From Methylococcaceae bacterium UBA662 (GTDB lineage: Bacteria > Pseudomonadota > Gammaproteobacteria > Methylococcales > Methylomonadaceae), in the NCBI GenBank assembly GCA_002299425.1, contig DBNW01000070.1, positions 1-10,248 of the forward strand: a stretch of DNA of 10,248 nucleotides, read 5' to 3'. Within the stretch, counting starts at the first letter, position 1. Each line of letters starts with the position of its first letter. The notes under the pieces are model-generated. The model did not search any database. It had not been told where the DNA came from and saw only the letters and a program-made list of their open reading frames with translations. The translations under genes and the position numbers were made by a program. Below, piece after piece: positions 7,595-10,248 of this stretch.

Positions 7595-7596
7595 CC

Positions 7597-9126
7597 ATGG
7601 AACTGAACGCCAGCCAAAAATTAGCCAGTTATGTCGATGCCTTGCGCCCCATCATTTACATCCACAGCTTTGACTTTCAAGCGGTGGATGCCTTAATCAC
7701 CTCCGCCCGCAAAGGCTTTGACGTTTATGAATATAACGAAGCCAATAAATACGTCGATTTTGTCAGCAAAGCCCCCAAACACCCTTACGGCTTAAATGAT
7801 TTTCTTGCCCTGTTAGATGATAACGAAGCGAAAAAAGCCTTTATTATCTTAAAAGATGTCCACCATCAACTCACTAATCCAGAAATTATTGCCCGTTTAA
7901 AATCCATCGCCTTAAAAACTATTTATCAGGCTGATGTTTACGTCACGGTTTTTCTGGTCAATACCACGTTAGTGATTCCGCCCGAATTGGAAGCCATGAT
8001 TACGGTTTTTGATATTCCGCTACCGAACCACGCCGAAATTCTTGCCACTATCCAAGATTATGCGCTGGGTTTTAAATTGGCCTTAGGCGAAACTGTTTTA
8101 AACGAATTGGCAGTGTCTTTTAAAGGTTTGAGTGATTTTGAAATCCGGCAAATTCTTAATTTGGCTTATCAAGAAAGTGGCACGATAGATGGCAAGGATA
8201 AGCAGCTTATTTTGAATGAGAAAGAGCAAATCATTAAAAAATCAGGTTTGTTGGAAATCATCCATGTTGATGCCCATTTAGGCAGTGTCGGTGGCTTGGA
8301 AAAACTCAAAGATTATCTGACCGCAAAAGCGAAAATTTTTAATAACCTAGGCGAAGCGAAAAAATTCGGTATTGATTTGCCGAAAGGCTTGTTGATTGTC
8401 GGAATGCCTGGTTGCGGTAAAAGCCTGACCGCCAAAGCCACCGCTAATTTGTTTGCCGTGCCGCTATTGCGTTTGGATATTGGCAAGTTGATGGGCAAAT
8501 ATGTCGGTGAAAGCGAGGACAATTTACGCAAAGCCATTAAAACCGCCGAAGCCGTGTCGCCGTGCGTGTTGTGGATTGACGAGCTGGAAAAAGCCTTTGC
8601 GGGCGTGGGCGGCACGGGCGGCGGCAGTGACATCACCACGCGCTTGTTCGGCAATTTTTTAACCTGGCTACAAGAGAAAGAAAGTTCGGTTTATGTGCTG
8701 GCAACGTCTAACGATGTGTCGCAATTACCACCCGAGTTTTTGCGTAAAGGCCGCTTTGACGAATTGTTTTTGGTGGAATTGCCCAATGCCGAAGAACGCC
8801 GCCGTATCTTTGAAATCCACCTGAAAAAACGCGGCAAATTCAGCCAGGCGATTGACACGATTAAGTTGCTTAAAGCAACCGAGGGCTTTAGCGGCGCGGA
8901 CATTGAGGCGGTCGTTAAAGAAACCATCGAAGCGGCCTTTGTTTCCGATGACAAAACCGTCACCACTGAAAAATTACTGGTTACGGTTAAGGAGACAAAA
9001 TCCATTTCTGTGACGCTGAAAGATAAAATTGACGATTTGAAAAAGATTTTTGAAAAGTTTGATTTTAAGGCGGCGAATCAGAAATCGATGAAATCGATGG
9101 GGTCAGACTCGATTTATTTTGAATAA
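7597..9126 (+). CDS. AAA+ ATPase of the Ycf46 type
   Basis: ORF C, 509 residues. The C-terminal half is a complete AAA+ module. Walker A is GMPGCGKS (269-276), Walker B VLWIDE (324-329), sensor 1 N372 (in VLATSND), and the arginine-finger region RKGRFDE has R383 and R386. The C-terminal lid includes GFSGADIEAVVKETIEAAF (from 430). The LWIDELEKAF and LPPEFLRKGRFDELF wording and the N-terminal domain (LRPIIYIHSFDF, then KKAFIILKDVHH and IPPELEAMITVFDIPLP) match the Ycf46 group known from plastids and cyanobacteria, as I recall it. It probably forms an ATP-driven ring that remodels a protein partner, the partner perhaps being ORF B. ATG 7597 is preferred over TTG 7591; translation is coupled to ORF B. 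The last residues (about 495-509) come from repeat-like DNA. An attC-like site begins 2 bases after the stop. Confidence 0.9.
   Translation: MELNASQKLASYVDALRPIIYIHSFDFQAVDALITSARKGFDVYEYNEANKYVDFVSKAPKHPYGLNDFLALLDDNEAKKAFIILKDVHHQLTNPEIIARLKSIALKTIYQADVYVTVFLVNTTLVIPPELEAMITVFDIPLPNHAEILATIQDYALGFKLALGETVLNELAVSFKGLSDFEIRQILNLAYQESGTIDGKDKQLILNEKEQIIKKSGLLEIIHVDAHLGSVGGLEKLKDYLTAKAKIFNNLGEAKKFGIDLPKGLLIVGMPGCGKSLTAKATANLFAVPLLRLDIGKLMGKYVGESEDNLRKAIKTAEAVSPCVLWIDELEKAFAGVGGTGGGSDITTRLFGNFLTWLQEKESSVYVLATSNDVSQLPPEFLRKGRFDELFLVELPNAEERRRIFEIHLKKRGKFSQAIDTIKLLKATEGFSGADIEAVVKETIEAAFVSDDKTVTTEKLLVTVKETKSISVTLKDKIDDLKKIFEKFDFKAANQKSMKSMGSDSIYFE
9081..9120. repeat. Repeat-like 3' tail of ORF C
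   Basis: GAAATCGAT occurs twice in tandem (9081-9098). AAATCGA (9091-9097) then pairs with TCGATTT (9109-9115) around an 11-base loop. The GGGGTCAGACTCGATTTATT stretch resembles a dispersed repeat motif I recall around transposases in proteobacteria. It encodes the final residues of ORF C (KSMGSDSIYFE), so that tail is probably not ancestral. Confidence 0.45.
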
Positions 9127-9128
9127 TT

Positions 9129-9191
9129 GCCTAACTTAACGCTCCAGCGGAGCTTCGCTATCGCTACGCCCGCTGAGCTTCACGGTTAGGC
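9129..9191 (+). other. Integron attC-like recombination site
   Basis: The 63-bp site has R'' GCCTAAC (9129-9135, fits RYYYAAC) and R' GTTAGGC (9185-9191, fits GTTRRRY), perfect inverted copies. L'' GCTCCAGCGG (9141-9150) pairs with L' CCGCTGAGC (9170-9178) except for one unpaired C. That matches the extrahelical base by which integron integrase sets attC polarity. The unpaired central spacers are 5 (TTAAC) and 6 (TTCACG) bases, as I recall for the aadA cassette site. A 19-base terminal structure joins the arms. Predicted cleavage is between 9185 and 9186. The polarity makes ORF C the upstream cassette gene, and the site starts 2 bases after its stop, as usual for a cassette. No integrase, attI or second attC is in the window. 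The fold could also end transcription. Confidence 0.72.
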
Positions 9192-9254
9192 GTTCTGAAT
9201 TTTATGGATTGTTGCGTTACGGGTTTTCGGCACGGAATGCTGGCGAGCAAACCA

Positions 9255-10184
9255 GGTGAATTTTAGTTTTGTGCGCTGTTTCAGTTTTTTTCCGGGGCAG
9301 CGTGTAGTTCGAAAGCAGCCTTGCGCGGCGATGGCTTTGGATTTATCAGGAATGGCGACGTAAACAGTGGGGTTTTGGTCTTCGCAGGTTTTCAGCGGGT
9401 TGCCGTCGTACGACTGCAGGGATGCAGGAGGTAGGGCAACGCAGGAGCAGTTGCCGGATAGCCGCTGTCGGCTAGTCCGGTCAGCTGTTCAGATTGTAAG
9501 ATGTCCTGAGCCTTTGCCAACATCGGCGCCAGTTGATGGGTATCGTTGCCGTCTTGACAGACGGCTTCGGCGACAATCAGTTTGTGTTTGGCGTCCACGA
9601 CGGTTTGCACATTGTAGCCGGCCACAGTTTGCCCGCGCTTGCTGAGTAGCCGAGCATCCGGGCCAACGGTGGCAACCTGGCTGTCGCCACTGTCTTTAAG
9701 TTTCGGCTTGTCTGGCCTGCAATAACGCGAGCTTTTGTTGCAGGTGGTCGTCGTCGACCAGACTGCCTTTGCCTACGGCATCATCGGCACGGTCTTGTTC
9801 GGCGAGGGTTTGTTTAGCCTACGATTTTCTTGTCCAGGCAGGCCAGTTGTTGCTTAAGTTTGTCTTCCGTATAAATCCCCTGTTTACCGGCATTGGCTTT
9901 GAAAAAACTGCCGTCAACGGCGACTTCTTCGCCCCCGAACAGGGCCAGTTCTTTGCGTAAGCAGGTTGGCCTGCACTGATAACAGACTGGGTGTTTTGAA
10001 AGCCTAACGCCTGCAAATCCAAGGTGTTGATATACGCATCAATGGCCCTCACGGCAGTGTTCTGGCTGACGTAGTCATCGCGACACAGGGCGGCAATAAC
10101 ATGTCTTGTTGCCGGTTTAATGTAGGTTGGTAACGACGCGGTGGCATAAGAGCTGGGTGGCTTTGCTGGGGGCAGGTATATCAT
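9255..10184 (-). pseudogene. Degraded IS1182-family transposase
   Basis: Pieces of one transposase can be read in shifting frames from ATG 10184 leftward. LCRDDYVSQN and RAIDAYINTLDLQALGF (N-terminal helix-turn-helix region) come first, then VAVDGSFFKANA with the first catalytic D at 9913-9915. A Q/K/E-rich linker, VAGYNVQTVVDAKHKLIVAEA, LADSGY with the second D at 9467-9469, and VYVAIPDKSKAIAAQG follow. These match the IS1182 family as I know it. Damage includes an internal deletion at about 9961 that joins GQPA to LRKELALFGG and loses roughly 70-80 residues. There are also frameshifts after KKIVG (stop at 9814-9816) and at QAETLKD, a 47-bp insertion at 9411-9457, and a decayed C-terminus where the last catalytic acid cannot be found. 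The element cannot make an active enzyme. The C-terminal limit near 9255 is approximate. Confidence 0.88.
9411..9457. repeat. 47-bp double-hairpin insertion inside the transposase
   Basis: Removing these bases restores the family reading GYYDGNPLKTCED across the junction. Inside are two small hairpins: CTGCA with TGCAG, and GCAAC with GTTGC, separated by AGGTAGG. The length (2 mod 3) shifts the frame. It looks like a REP-type palindromic unit that moved into a pre-existing IS. No clear target duplication is seen. Confidence 0.65.
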
Positions 10185-10198
10185 AAGGTATCGGGGGT

Positions 10199-10220
10199 GG
10201 AATACTTTCACAGTCTCATA
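10199..10220 (-). repeat. IS1182-type terminal inverted repeat (right, transposase 5' end)
   Basis: Read on the - strand this is TATGAGACTGTGAAAGTATT plus CC, ending 15 bases before the transposase ATG at 10184, the expected place for the element's left terminus. It is an inverted copy of the sequence at 4472-4492, differing at two positions plus one inserted T. The outer limit near 10220 is an estimate; the next bases (CCCTAACAGGG) form another short palindrome. Confidence 0.65.
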
Positions 10221-10248
10221 CCCTAACAGGGCAATCGCGCTTAAATTC

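Noticed and set aside
9204..9266. Small + strand ORF (20 residues) just after the attC-like site, as a next cassette gene
   Set aside because: Too short, no ribosome site and no recognisable product.
9367..9645. + strand open frame of 92 codons
   Set aside because: Antisense to the clear IS1182 transposase fragments; arginine-rich shadow translation.
1..10248. CRISPR arrays, tRNA or rRNA genes, inteins in DnaB
   Set aside because: No regularly spaced repeats, no cloverleaf or rRNA-like sequence, and DnaB reads through without an insertion.

Overview
The window looks like a gammaproteobacterial chromosome. A conserved housekeeping stretch (pgpA end, dnaB, alr, rbgA, yfbR) runs from 1 to about 4449 and is joined to an accessory block full of mobile-element debris from about 4450 to the right edge. 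The dnaB-alr order and the close match of YfbR and PgpA to their gammaproteobacterial families support this. A methanotroph-like (Methylococcales) host is my guess from the style of the IS and palindromic repeats; nothing in the window proves it.

Housekeeping part. The last 80 codons of pgpA (phosphatidylglycerol synthesis) are followed by dnaB (replicative helicase) and, 15 bases later, alr (alanine racemase), all on the + strand. alr converges on rbgA (ribosome-assembly GTPase, - strand), with a hairpin between them that overlaps the rbgA stop codon. rbgA is divergent from yfbR (5'-deoxynucleotidase, + strand).

Accessory part. Behind yfbR come a solitary 21-bp end resembling an IS1182-family terminus and a truncated IS1-type insA zinc ribbon with a probable terminal repeat. 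Three + strand genes follow. ORF A (4681-6291) is an unrecognised 536-residue protein with an E-PD-QxK nuclease-like pattern and a C-terminal glycine zipper. ORF B (6455-7594) is unrecognised, with a small helical N-terminal domain and a very AT-rich middle. ORF C (7597-9126) is a Ycf46-like AAA+ ATPase. A and B are separated by a 115-bp element with 13-bp inverted ends. B and C are almost overlapping and surely co-translated. Two bases after the ORF C stop lies a 63-bp site with every structural mark of an integron attC site: R'' and R' boxes, 5/6-nt central spacers and an extrahelical C in the left arm.

Right end. About 9255-10184 (- strand) is a wrecked IS1182-family transposase with an internal deletion, frameshifts and a 47-bp double-hairpin insertion. 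Its outer end at 10199-10220 is an inverted copy of the solitary end at 4472-4492, so the three-gene block sits between two inverted IS1182-type ends. The short stretches 9192-9254 and 10221-10248 hold nothing I can assign.

How it may fit together (inference): A, B and C may form an accessory, possibly conflict-related, module. It would combine a membrane-associated nuclease-like effector, a partner protein and a Ycf46-type ATPase, moved by integron and/or IS activity. No function is demonstrated by the sequence alone.
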